From contig BSYQ01000014.1 in the NCBI GenBank assembly GCA_030272585.1, forward strand, positions 1,860,001 to 1,924,000: DNA of 64,000 nt. Reading direction: 5' to 3'. Each line of letters opens with the position of its first letter. The first letter of the stretch is position 1. The notes beneath the pieces were generated by a model. It saw nothing but the letters and a program-made list of their open reading frames with translations, had not been told where the DNA came from and did not search any database. The position numbers and the translations under genes are program-made. Source of the DNA: Bryopsis sp. KO-2023. Taxonomy: Eukaryota; Chlorophyta; Ulvophyceae; Bryopsidales; Bryopsidaceae. Below are positions 32,001 to 44,797 of this stretch, piece by piece.

Positions 32001-35000
32001 GTTTTCAGGGAAAATTCCGCCATAAATTTGGACACATTAGGGCATGAGGCGGTGGGGGGTGCCATTTTCTTAGCGGTGAGCTAAGATTCTCCACAGTGGA
32101 TAAACCTACTGTTCTTTGCCCTTCATTGTTTTCAATTTTTTGGTGTTTTTTTTTCTTTTTTTTGGCGGGGGGGGTACTATACACAGTCATTAATTCCAAG
32201 ATGTGACAGATTAAAAAAAAAGAAGAGAAGAAAAAAGTGTAATTGTGGAACAGGCATCGTGATGGATTTTCATGGGGAGGTCCGATCCTTTGCTTATGCA
32301 TTCTCAGACAGGAATCATGGACACTGAGTTTTGTTTATTTTTTGACTAGGCAGGGGGGATCAAAGCGGCCAGGGTTTCGGACAGCCCACGGGGGAGCAAA
32401 TGCGAACTCCAGTGCGACTCCAGCAGCACCACCATATTGAGTACAACTGTAGATGTTGTGGCCGGGTGCGGAACTTTGGACGGCAATGGCAGGAGAATAT
32501 GCGTGCTGACTAATAGAACCGAGTGTGAGGGGGTCATTCCTGAAGAGAATTTGGTCGGGCTCGGGGAAGAAGAATTGGCAGCCACCTGCAAGGTGGGATG
32601 GATTTGCTCAGGGGCGACACCAAGAGTGGTTCTCTTTTTAAAAGAAAAAGAAAAACAGGGGCAGGGGTGTGGAGCCATAGAACTTGTTCAAGTTTGTGGA
32701 GGAAAGAGAATTCGAAAAGAATAAATCCTACTGGGCAGCCAGAAAAACCCAATGAACATCATCAGGGTAACTGCATTGGGCTGTTTTCAACAGATAATGA
32801 TAATTAAAGTGTTCTTATGCTTTTCAAAAAATTCCCACACTCTTGAATCATGATCTCAAATTTCCTGTAAATTTCCTCTTTTCTGCCTTCAAAAAACATC
32901 ATTCAAGTAATCTCTTTTCTTTTCTTTTTTTTACCTTCATTTTTTGGCCACTCTTTTCATGGCAGATCATTGTGATCAACTCAATCGTGAGGATGTCAGA
33001 CACCAAGTTCCTGGACAATACTGTGGATGGCGCCGGAGGAGCCATTTTTGTCACAGAGGAGGAGGGAGCTACCCTGAGGCTGGGAAAAGGGGTGGAATTC
33101 CTGAGAAACACAGCCAAAAATTCGTCAGGAGGGGCCATGTTTCTACAGGATGGGCCATGTCTATTCGCAGAAGAAGAGATGATTGTCAAACACAACGTAG
33201 CATCGCTCCACGGGGGGGGTATCGTTCTGGAGGTAAACAAGATATATATATGTGGGGGTCAACATGGATTTGATTTTCATTGGATCATGCACTCAGCATT
33301 GCAACATGCATGAATAATCTGGTTTGAGAGTTTTCCTTTCTCCAGGGAGCTTCTGCTGAATTGACCCTTCAGGGTGCATCTTTCGAGGGGAACAGGGCAG
33401 AGAGAGGAAACGGTGGTGCCATTACAGTAATGAGCGTTGAGTCCAATGTGACCATAACTGGACCGACTGCCTTTCGAGGCAATGAAGCCGGAGACTCAGG
33501 TTCTCAGATTGCATGCCTGCTGAAAAACACCCGATAGATGGCACTTTCCATGAGTATTTCACACCATCCACCTGATGCCGACCTTCCCCCCAAAAAATCA
33601 TAGAAAAATGTCTGTTTGACAGTGGGAATGCTGGCAGACTTGATCGTTTTCTTGGTTTTTCTTACATCATAGGGGGTGCACTTGCATTCTCGAGTGAGGA
33701 TTCAAGTGTCAAGATCACAGATGCTACATTTTTGCAGAACAAAGCTTCGACAGCCGGGGGAGCGCTCCATGCTGGGGTACGATCGACCCCTGTTTCTGAA
33801 ATGTCCCATCACCTTCGAAACATTACTTTCAAAGGAAAACGGAAAGGTGTCCTTTCCCCTCGAGAGCATATGAAGCAAATCTCGACCCACTCGCATTTAA
33901 AAAAAAATAGACTTTTCTTTTGTTGTGGTGTGCAGTCGACGAGGGGAACCGTGAAAATTAACCTGGCAGATGTCTTGTTTTCTGAAAACCACATGAAAGC
34001 AGGACCTGATCTTCCCGTGCTGGGAAAAGGAGGTGCAATTTCTATGGAGGGTGCCGCCGTCATGTTATCCATCTCAGGAAAAGCCAAATTTATGAGAAAC
34101 TCGGCATGGGAAGGGGGAGCGGTCCATATTGCTGATGCTAAGAAATTCGATGTTTTTAAAGCAGTCACTCTGTTCCACAGAAACGAGGCCGGAGAATCAG
34201 GTGTTTAACATAACAGCTGCATTTAGCAGGTTGCTGTGAACTGCCAAGGAAGAGAAAACACACATAGTGTCCAGGGAACTGCAAATGCTTATTAGAACCC
34301 CAACAAAAAAACAAAGTATCAATGTGCATATATATATATATATTCCGACCTGCACCTTCCCTCCACATATATTACTGTCGCAGCTTTGCTTGCGAATGAA
34401 ATTATCTTTTATGGAAATTTACCATTCTCTTTCAATCTTTGTAGAAAACCTCTGTTCACACAAATATGGTCGATATGAAATGGGGGAGTGCTCGCCATGG
34501 TTAAAATTGTCGGAATATAGAGTCTTTTTCGCCAATTGACCAGCTCCTCTTGTTTTTTCAAGCACCCATAAGCTGGGCCTTTTTTTGGGGGGGATGTTTG
34601 ATCCTCGCAGGCGGTGCCATTGCATGTTTAAGCTTCGGCTCCAATGTCAGTCTTGCAGACGCCACGTTTTCCGACAACAGAGCAGCACTGGTTGGGGGTG
34701 CCATATATGCCAAGGTACATCATCCACTCCTCCCTGAGTAAAACTGCCCCAAACATGACCATTTGAAAAACAAGAAAGATGGAGGTGACTAGCATCCACC
34801 CAAAGCACCCCTATCACACACAGGGTTGTTGGTTCGCCTATTCATAAAGCAGCCAATCTTGGCGTTGGATGCCCAAGTTTTCCTGAGAAAGGTTGCAGTT
34901 TTTTCGTTTAATGCTTTTCAATAGGTTTTGAATTCCTCCCTGTTTTGCTGCCCTGCAGTCCACGAGGGGAGCTGTGAACATCGACTTGAAAGATGTCTCA

Positions 35001-38000
35001 TTTTCCGGAAACCAGATAAAACCAGCCTCCAGGTTTCAGTTGCAGGGAAAAGGGGGTGCCATTGCTATGGAGGGTGCTGCCATCGCGTTATCCATTTCAG
35101 GAAAAGCCAACACATTTGTTAACAATTCAGCCAGGGAAGGGGGCGCCATCCAAGTGTTCAACACCAAGAAAGTCGATATTTTACAAGCATCTTTTACAGA
35201 CAATGTGGCCTTGAGTGGTGGCGGGCTCCACATCTTTTTTACCAGAAACTCGAGCGACTTGGCCATCAATATAACAAATGTGGATTTCATTGGGAACAAG
35301 GCATACATGGGAGGGGGGCTACTGGCCGATGCCAAAAACGCAAATTTTGCGGAGGATAAGCTGACCGAGGTGGTGTTTTTGCCACCATATGATCTCAAAC
35401 CCCCACAGATTTTATTGAACAGGGTGCGCTTCCATGGGCAGCAAGTTTTGAAGCATGGTGGAGCCATGTTTTTGATCGATGTTCATGCTGCTGGGGAAAA
35501 CTGTGATTTCCAGGATAACAGGATTGAGGAGGGGTTTGGCGGTGGAGGAGGGGCAGTGAAACTGGCCGATTTCGCCAGGCTTGATCTGACCTCGGGAAGA
35601 TTCACTGGAAATCAAGCTGTCGATGGTGGGGCTGTGATTGTTTCGAAGTCTTTTTTTGCTGGGAAGAATCTGGACTTCAGCAAGAACACCGCCTTCGGAA
35701 AAGGTGGCTCCATATCGATTGAAGGGCCCCTGCAAGGGGAAGGCAGCATGGTGACACTGGAAGACAGCAGAATCGATGGGAATGTTGCTCAATTTGGTGG
35801 TGGCATATTTGGTGATGTGCTGGAATCGGAGAGCGTGAAAGCATGTCAGTCTGCCAGCCAGGCATTGCATCAAACCCTTGATTTGGACTTCGTTCAGAAC
35901 ATGGTCGTGGATGCATGTCAGACTCACCAGCAATCCTCCCTGGCACGGACCCTGTCCCTCTTTCTGAATAACACCGTTATTTCAAACAACAAAGCCAAGA
36001 AGGCTGGGGGTGGGATTTTCACTGGAAACCCCAGTCTGGTATGTGCCTGTTGTGGAACGAAGTGCTCCGAATCGTGCCGATTGATTGGGCTGAAATCGGA
36101 CTTTGGGTTTAGCAGAGTATGCTCAGAATCTTGGCTGGGAAACTCACATGGGAGGAGGGGGTATGGTCCTACTGTGGCCTCGTTTGGTTCGACTGGGGAA
36201 ATCATCAAGTCAGACGGGGCTCTGCTCCAGGAAAACGAGATTTTGGACGACTCTCACAGCAGCGGGCAACCCATTGACTCTCTGAAGGTCAAAGTGAAGG
36301 ATTATTTCGATCAGGTGGTCGCTATCAAGAGGCGCAACGTCCTAGCTCAAATCACATCGGTATCGACGGGGATTCAAATTCTGTTCGGCCAGGTGGATAG
36401 CCAAGTAAAGAAAGGCGTCGCCAATTTCAATGCCACAATTGTCAGTGGCTTTCCTGGGGATTATCGAATGAGACTTAGTTTCCCAGGTCTGGAGGTGGAG
36501 AATAGGCATTTCAGAGTGAGGGTCAGGGAGTGCGGCCGTGGCGAGAATATAGTGAGAGGACAGTTTTCAATGCCCTTCACTTGTCGCCGGTGCGAGCCCA
36601 ATAATTTCAGTTTCAGGCCGAGTCAGTCATGCAAACCATGTCCAACATCCACCACTTGTGACACCACAACTCTGACGCCTATCGATGGCTACTGGCATTC
36701 TTCATCCTGGTCGGAGTCCATTCACAAATGTCTGGTGGATGTTGCATGTTCCTACACCAACCGCTCTACTATCTTGAGGATGGAGTCAGAGCGCTCAGGC
36801 CAAGCACCGCTCCACTTCAAAAATCAGCCGCTTTGCCGTGAGGTACTGCAACAGCATTACGAATGATATCCATGCTGAAGTCATGGCAGAATATCTTGGT
36901 TGATTTATTACATGTAGATTGTTTTTTCTCCTATATGACTATTGAAATTGAAAGTTACTGTACACACGACGAAGAGGCCGAGTGCAGCCCGTTCAAGGAA
37001 ATATGTTACAGTCTGACTCAGAAAGAAAGCACCGTATCACCACAATGTCTTTTTCTAGCTCTCTGCTAAACTAAGAAGGAACTGATCCGACTACCTCCAG
37101 AAAAAACTGCTGAAAATGCGATATATGTCATGTGTGTATAGTAGGGCTACGAAGGTCCGCTGTGTGGGAGCTGTGCGAAAGGTTACGGTCGTGTGCGAGC
37201 GTTCGAGTGTGAAAAATGCTTTGCAAAAGGCATATCCATTCCTTTGATGGCAGCAACAGTGGTGTGGATGCTCATATTCGTTGGCTTCATTATCCGAAAT
37301 GCCCTCAAAGCAGGCACACCAGCCAACACTCGTGTCAATTCTGTAAGGAACGACAATCTGGAATCTTCCCCAGCCATATACCTGGGAGTGAACCCTGTCA
37401 CCGAGAATGCCAAGGTGAAGTACTATCGACTTGACAGTAGGATTGTATGTCTGCCAATCAGCTGCGGAGCTTGTTCTTAGTGGCAGCTAGAAGCCAATGC
37501 AGCAGTTGGGGAATAGCTAATAAGCCAATTTGGCCGTTGAGAAATTCGGTTTCAAAAACGCTTGGCGAATGTTTCGGCAGTCAAGTTCGGCGTCCGGGAA
37601 AAGAACTTCCTGGCACGCATAGTTATAATGATATAATAATAATAATATTTGCCATAATTCAATTTTCTTGGTTCATTGATTGTGAGGACGCAAATACGCG
37701 ACTCTGCGTACACAACATCGCCATACTGTGAGTGCATCTGAATTCATCCAAAGAAAGCCCCTTGAACATTCACATTAGTCGGTGAACAACCACATTGCCT
37801 CTTGAATCACAAATATCGACAATCAACAACCACCCTGAAACATCCCCCCCCCCCCTTCAGATCTAACCAAAATTGCCACTAAAAGGCTGTAGAAAATCCT
37901 TAAAGGAACCTGAGATATGAATTGAACGCGTGAGTGTGTGGGCTTTGTTTCGCTGCAGATTCTCATCAACTTCCTGCAGATCACCAGCATCGCCCTCGTT

Positions 38001-39671
38001 ATCAACGTCGAATGGCGAGAGGAAGTGCAACGAGTTCTGCAAATAGAGGGTGAGTTTCCGAGCACTGGAAAGAACCAGAAGAAAGCCTCCCACTGAAAAT
38101 TGCTGAAAATTGTTTCTGTTACCACTGTTTGAATCCCCCCCCCCAAGAAGTCGATCGTCAAGATTCGAAATCAGCATCTGTCTGTCTGCACATTGCTCAT
38201 AGTGAAACGCGCATCGACTACCATTTTAGTTCTCTCACAAGTTCATCCAGGCAGCAATAGGAAAATCAATCAGATAATGTTCCTATGGGTTGACAAGATA
38301 GAGGAGGAGAGGGCTGAGCTCACCTTGCCCCCCCCCCCCTCCCACCACAAATACGCATCGTTCACAAACTTGTGCTTACAGTTCATCTCATATAGAGCGA
38401 CAATCAACAGACCACATCGTACAGAAACAGAAAGAGGCATCCAGAGCTTTGGTGTGTTGTGTGTGGTGAAATCGTCCAAGCTGTGTACGTGCAAGAAGTG
38501 GGGGGGGGTGCTGTGGGGCAAAAAGAGGTGATTAAAATGATGAGTGCCGGAAAACACGCCTACAGCCACTTCTCTGCAAACAAACATGTGGTTTGACGAG
38601 TGCATCTGTCGAACATCCGCAGATCTGGCCTCCGGTTTCTCCACCAGCGAAAGCATTCTTTCCTTCGATTGCCCGCTCGTGGAGTCCAGCGTCCCTGTCT
38701 CGATTCGTCGTACCATCCTGGCGATGCTCTTACCATTTACTATGATCGTGCTCCCAGCATTCTTTGCGTTTAAGGGCTGCTTCGACAAATCAAGATCACA
38801 GCTCTTCTACCGCCAAGCGTTTGTCTCAGTTCTGGTGGTGGCCTATGTGTTCTACACCGGAATGACAAGACGTGCGTTGAGAATCTTGCACGGAGTGTCG
38901 TTGGATGAATGCGGTGCAAAGGATTCGTCGGTCTTGTTTGCCCAAGGGAGGTTTTGGGCTGACGACACCAAAATAAGGTACTTCGAAGGAGACCACGCGT
39001 ATCTGGCCACCCTGTTGGGGCTTCCTGTGCTGCTTTTTTACTCCTTCGGCTTTCCGGGCTATCTCTTCTACGTCCTCTGGGGAAACAAAGGAAAACTGAA
39101 CGACGAAAGCTTTGCCAAAAGCTATGGGTTTCTGTATCGTGCCTACCACAATAATTACGTTTACTGGGAGATAGTCGTCATGGCAAGGAAGGTCCTTCTG
39201 GTCGCAGTCGTTGTGTTTGCTTTTGAGCTGGGAGGAAACCTTCAGTCGGTTCTGGCAGTGGCGGTGCTGCTGGCGGCGTTGATTTTGCATCTGCACTCTC
39301 AGCCATACAGGGAGGAGCTTTCCCAGATGAACCACAGAGAAACCCTCTCTCTGTGCGTTTCTGTTTTCACGTACCTGGCGGGAATCGCCTTCAACGACGA
39401 TCGACTGCCCGTGTTGTCTGAGATCCTTCTGTCATTCCTGCTGGTTGTGACAACGATTGGTTTTGTCGTTTACTTGGTGCTCGCGTTGGCGGCGGACAGC
39501 GCACGCCACTTGGAAAAGCTCCTCGAGGAGAGGGAAGTGCCCATTCCTGAAAACGCAACCACCTGGCAAAAGTTGTGGCTGCTGGTGAATTTCTATTGGT
39601 ATATGGCGATGGACTATTTTTGGCACTGTGTGGAGCAGGGCCTTACCTGGTGCAAAGGCAAAAAGCCCTAA
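29012..39671 (+). CDS. Giant surface protein, Pmp-like beta-helix repeats plus multi-TM domain, copy 2
   Basis: Model of 1967 aa in 15 exons: 29012-29132, 29639-29900, 30180-30627, 30953-31222, 31704-32075, 32350-32592, 32966-33232, 33346-33499, 33673-33776, 33936-34200, 34611-34714, 34959-36842, 37145-37414, 37959-38049, 38623-39671. Intron positions and phases match copy 1, and the second, third and fifth exons have exactly the same length. The signal peptide ends VILVALSSGVV. Pmp-like repeats, the Cys-rich stalk (CRRCEPNNFSFRPSQSCKPC, YEGPLCGSCAKGYGR) and the multi-TM tail are all conserved. Two additional exons (33936-34200, 34611-34714) duplicate the module that in copy 1 spans exon 9 and the start of exon 10. 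The QNG1-like gene lies between the paralogs. The frame is intact, so both copies look functional. Function is unknown. Confidence 0.82.
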
Positions 39672-40642
39672 CAAAAACACGCAGAAAGAAAGAAATTGAG
39701 AGTTTTTTCGGCTTGGCGGGTGGAAAAGGGAAGAGGGGTTATAGAACATTTTCGTCCTGTGTTCGCGGGTGAAACCAAGGCCCTGAAAAAAAAAAAAGAA
39801 AAAAGAAGATAAGCCATTCCCCAGGGAAATGGTGTTCTCAACTCACAACTACACGTTTTTAGCGTTCGCCTATTTTGCCTTTCTGGTGGTTCGATTGCTG
39901 GTGTTGCGAAATCTGGAGGCCAGCTGAATAAATCAAGGGGTTGTTTATTCTCAGGAAGAGTACTGAGAAAAAAGTTTTGTTTTGTTTGTTCGAATCTGAA
40001 ATTGTGTCAATTGAATGTGAGGTTTTTCATTTGCAATTGCGCAATTGAAGTGGTTTGGGGTGGCGCTTGTTTGCCACTACGCAACTTTTATACCCCTCTT
40101 GTGTTTCACAACCAACACAACCAAGCACCAGGGTGCTTTGCGCCTCAAGAGTGAGGAGAAAGACATATCCCTATGAATAGGGATTGGCATCTGCCATGGT
40201 CATACGATATAATGCATCCTCCCTTAAGCTGGGATTCATTGAGAGCTAGAGCACCCCTCAAAAAAAGTGTGTTGCTGTGTACTTTTTTCTTGGTAAAACA
40301 CAAGGAAAGAGCCACACCCAAGGTCACAGATGTGGAATTTGGATGCTGTTTTGTGCTTGAGAAGAGGCAGCATTGCACTCATGAATGTGTTCGAAATTGA
40401 TCTTTCAATTTGTTGTGTTGATTTTTCTCGCAGACACCTGACACCCTAAACAGTGTCACGTCAATCAAAAGGTGTAAGCAAAGCGAGACGGGGGTCAAAT
40501 ACGGGTAAAATGGGGTGGATCCCAGCGGCCTTGTTTGTGTCCATCCAGGAAAGCAGCACTGGTCAAGGAGGTTTGGACGCGGAGGACGACGAGAGAAGGA
40601 TCGTTGCTTTGGGTTTCGAATTTTACGCTCGAATCCACAGCA
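39672..40642. other. Intergenic, no gene seen
   Basis: 3' flank of copy 2 and upstream region of the expansin-like gene. Moderately AT-rich, without coding frames that have recognisable content. The stretch 40453-40642 is open in one frame but most likely 5' leader. Confidence 0.5.
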
Positions 40643-41795
40643 ATGAGGGTGGCGGTTATTGCTCTTGTCGTGTTCGGTGTCCTGGCGGTTTCCGACGCTT
40701 GGCGCACGGGCCGTGCGACCTTCTATGGCGACCAGCCTTGGTTGTGGGATATTCACAAGTAAGTGATCGGCCTGGTGGCGGCGGGGTGTCCGTGAGTTAC
40801 CCACCACTTGGAAACCGTGGAGCATGTCAATCCACGAGCGACTTTTCAGTATTTTTCTGCACCAAAATTTCCACTTGGTTTTTTTGCGACATGGATGTGA
40901 CGATCGCTTGGGGATCGTGGAATGAGAGATATCGTCGGGATGGTGGTATATTTATACTTTTCTTGGTGTTTTTGAATTTGCCAGGGGTTCTTGCGGATAC
41001 GGCCAGCTGGACCCCAACAAAGGAACTGGCTGGGACATTGCCGCTTTGCCTGATGGTCACTACGAATTCTCGGGCTCCTGCGGGTATGATTCTCCAATGA
41101 TTTATATTTGGAAGCACATGCATGTTACTAAATCTTACCCTGGAAATGTACTGCATTGGTTCTGGAAAGACATGCTGATTCTTGCTGTGTTTTTTGTTTG
41201 GCTCCATGTAGACGATGCTATGAAGTTCGCTGCAAGCCCATGAGTTTCAAGGACAACTACGGAAATGCCCTGGACAGAACCGGTGCATGCTACGATCCAT
41301 CCAAGGTCATCACCTTGACCATTACAGACACCTGCCCTTGCAACTACTCCGGAAACATGTACTCCAACAAGAGGTGGTGCTGCATGGACATGGAGCACCT
41401 CGACATCTCTGTGTACACCTATGACAAACTGGCGGATCGTCGCTGGGGGGTGATTGGTCTGGAGTACAGGCCGGTGCCCTGTGGTGGTGGAAGTATTGGC
41501 CCATCCAAGCGAACAGACATCCACCAGTCCACCAACGGCCAAGGAAGCAGGTTTGTGTGTGTTTTTCGGTTTCCCCCGTCCGGAGTATGGTCTGGATTTT
41601 TTTCAGCAGCAAATTAACTTTTTTGTTGGTGACCCAGTGAATGCATTTAAGCGATCAGACATATGTTTCAAAAACGATCATAATAAAAAATAAAAATGAA
41701 GTGGTATGATTTTTGCTCGCAGGATGGACTGGCTGAAGAGTGCAATCAATGAAGGTGATGCCACCGTCCAAGCTTTTGATGGAACTGGCAAGTAG
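40643..41795 (+). CDS. Secreted expansin-like (DPBB domain) protein
   Basis: 208 aa in four exons: 40643-40758, 40985-41083, 41212-41550, 41723-41795; phases 2, 2, 2. A signal peptide (MRVAVIALVVFGVLAVSDA) precedes GRATFYG, as in expansins. The mature part has the double-psi beta-barrel order: GSCGYGQLDP, WDIAALPD, SGSCGRCYEVRCKP, TITDTCPCN (expansin TDxCP), then MEHLDISVYTYDKLA in the place of the HFD motif, and GVIGLEYRPVPC, the classic end of expansin domain 1. There is no second (CBM63-like) domain; a short Gly/Ser tail follows. The family loosens polysaccharide walls without hydrolysis, and the related GH45 fold hydrolyses cellulose. The TDxCP Asp is present and HFD is altered to HLD. 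It is probably extracellular, acting on cell-wall or prey polysaccharide; the substrate is inference. Confidence 0.88.
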
Positions 41796-44700
41796 TTTGC
41801 ATGACTGCCTATGTCAGGTTCTCTCCGGACCTGGGAAAGTCTGCTTGTTATTTTGGGTTGTGATATTTTTAGGTTTCATGGACGGTGGTTGGTGATTTTA
41901 AAGCTTAGTAGAGAGGATTTGACCACCGCATAAATTGCCAGCGAACGTGTGGTCTTCTTGGAAGGGGCATTTTTCGGGGAGAACATTTCACCGTGAGAGT
42001 TTCTTGTCAAAATCAGAATGCCCAGTTTGCTGAAGGGGTTGGGGGTGCGTCAAGGTCCTCTTGGCAGTGCATAGCAATCTATGTCATTACACGTTGATAT
42101 TTGAAAAGCAAGTAATAAATTGTCCATGGAAGCATGTAATGGTTTTAATTTTCTCTTGATATTCTATTGAGCTTGAAAGTTTCTCCCTTGGGAAATGATG
42201 TTTCCAGTTCAAATCTGGAGAGATAATAGGTACATTTAAATCTGAGGCGCTCTGTCTCAGTGGGAACGATCGCCCCTTTCTGAGAGATGTATGAATCCTC
42301 ACCATCTGCCAATTGTAGGTATTGCTGTATTGGCTGTACAGTGTACCACTCTCAAACTCTCATTCCTGATTAAATTTTCAGGTAGGGGATTGAATTGGAA
42401 CCACGCCAGAATCTTCTTTTTCAACATTTAAGAGAATGCTCCTTTTCGTTATCACAATCCCACCAAAAAGAAGTCTTTTCCTCCACTGCTCGATCAAAAT
42501 CCCCCACTCCCACCACCGACTGCTTACATCTTCTCCGATTTACCACCCAACCAATGACTCATTGGAATTCGGAATTTTTGCCTCCTCCTGTTCCCTGTTC
42601 GATATCCCGGTTGTGTTTATGGCACTGTAAAATAGAGGAAAAATGGGCCTATCCTAGAAATATCATTTATGTGAGCGATCAAAGTAAATTTGGATAGTTG
42701 GGTACTTGTATTTGAACCATGGCCTTGTTCTGTAACTTTTTCAAAAAGTTCCAAAAAGCAACAAAGTCTTTTTGTTGCTTTGCGGATAGTTCACCACGAC
42801 TATTCGTGGTTTCTGGCTGGCTAAACTGAGTTGAAAAAAAAGAAAAAAAAAAGTCAGAAGAGATCTGACCCAAAAGGGTCGAAAAAGAGTACTTTACAAG
42901 CACCCAATTCCCAAAAAATCTGGAGGATGGTTGCAACTCTTTTTTCTTTTCTTTTTCTTTCATTTCTGATGGAGAGGAAAAGAGAAGGGATACTACCAAG
43001 GGGGAGAGATTGGTTTGAAGGCAAGCATCAACACCAGTTGAAAAAGCACCCCTATGAACACTTTAAAATTTCTGACAAAAACACTCGATCCCAGCCATCC
43101 CGAATAAACATAAGCATCTGCACAACAGCAATTTCCCACCAATGAACGATATCTCTCCCGAATCCACCCCCGAACCCCAAGCATTTAACATCCCCTTTTG
43201 TAAGGGAGAAAACAGTAAAAAAAACAAAAAAAAAAAAACACAGCCACTTTCTGAGTACCAAGCCGATTGCACAGAATACCATCGATTCCCTAATACCCCA
43301 CCAACATTTTCACCCCTTTTTTGTTTGTTTTTTTCTTTTGGTGATGCTACCACCCCCACCAGAAAAATTACGAGTTCGCCTTTACTGTCCAAAGTCCCTG
43401 ACCTATCCCCTACCTCTTTTTTCGAACCATTTCTGATCTTTTCTTTTCTTTTTTCCTTCACCTTTTTTAAATATAGTTTTTTTGGGGGGTGGGGAAGGGC
43501 TAGTTTACATCCCAAATCTCCTTTGCCTCCCTTGTACAAATCCGCCACCACCCAGCACGGTACAGGCAAAAAGATCGAAAAGAAAAAAGATCATCAAGGT
43601 GAAAAAAGCAAAACCAACCAAAAAATAAAAATAAAATAAAAAACCACATCGAATTGTTCTAAGCCATCATTCTCAATATCCCCTTTTTTCCTTCCTCCTT
43701 TTTTTCTTTTTTTTTCTTCTCCCAAACTCTGAAAGTCCGTGATATTCTTTCGACCTCATTTCCGGAACCAAATTCTATCTTTTTTTTCCTGATTTTCCTT
43801 TTTTCCTGATTTTTTTTCCTCCCATAACAAACCCCTTGCACCTCGTATATTCTTGTTTCGCAAACGACTTTTTTCCCTTTTAAATATATCTTTTACCACC
43901 ACCGAAATTTCTTACAAAAAAAACAAAAAAACTCATCACCACAGAAACATATTCCCAGTTCAGCGATTGCCTCTTCTTCCCCCCCCCCCCCCTTTTTTTT
44001 CCCAACAAATTCTCAGTCGCTTTTAATTATATTATATTAGGTTGAGGAAACTGTTACATATTCAAGTGAATATATCGTTACTCTTCCCCTTGCTCCTTGG
44101 AAAAAGAAAAACACATTCCCCCCCTCGAAAAAAAACAAAAAACTATCCTTTCCAAAAATAACCCCTCTGAAGTTTATCAAGTTTTTTTTTTCCAACGAAT
44201 GTTTGAACACCTAGTTGAAAACAAAGGGAAAGAAAAATTACAAGCAATCAAAAACACAGGGTGATGTCGATAACTATTCCCAGATCAATTTCCCTTGAGC
44301 TTCCCCCCCCCAAAAAAAACACAACAGAAAAAAACAGCCCATGTAGAGAAAACAAATAAATAACGAAATAAAAAAAAATTCAAATTTTTCCTCAATTTCG
44401 TTTTTGGTCAAACTCTCCCTATTCGAAGCAAAACTGACATAGAGCATCTGGGAAAAAAATATGCATATATTTAGTTCTTTTCTAGTGTTTTTTTTTTCTC
44501 TTTCCCTGTTCGACATCTCCTTGTACAACCCCACCCCACCAGTTCTTTTTCTAAAATTCCTTTCAAGGTTTTTTTCTTCTTTTACCCCCGTTTTTTTTGG
44601 CCATTCGCTGTGTTTTTTCCCCCCCTTCTTTTAACCTTCGAAAACATAATATATTGAGAATAAATGAGAAAGAAGCAAAAAAAAAAAAAGAGAGAGAGAG

Positions 44701-44797
44701 AACCAGAAACATAGTCAGGGTTGCTATTTTTTGGCGGAAAAAAAAAAGAAAAAAGGAAAGGAAAAAGAAAAACGGAACATGGGCATGTGATGAACTA
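41796..44797. other. Intergenic, low complexity, no gene seen
   Basis: 3 kb between two convergent genes. The left part is ordinary AT-rich DNA. From about 42.8 kb the + strand becomes pyrimidine- and A-rich with many T, A and C homopolymers, for example a C-run near 43980-43992. A cluster of short hairpins lies at 42734-42782. Short frames here are Ser/Phe/Lys-rich and not credible genes. Confidence 0.55.
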
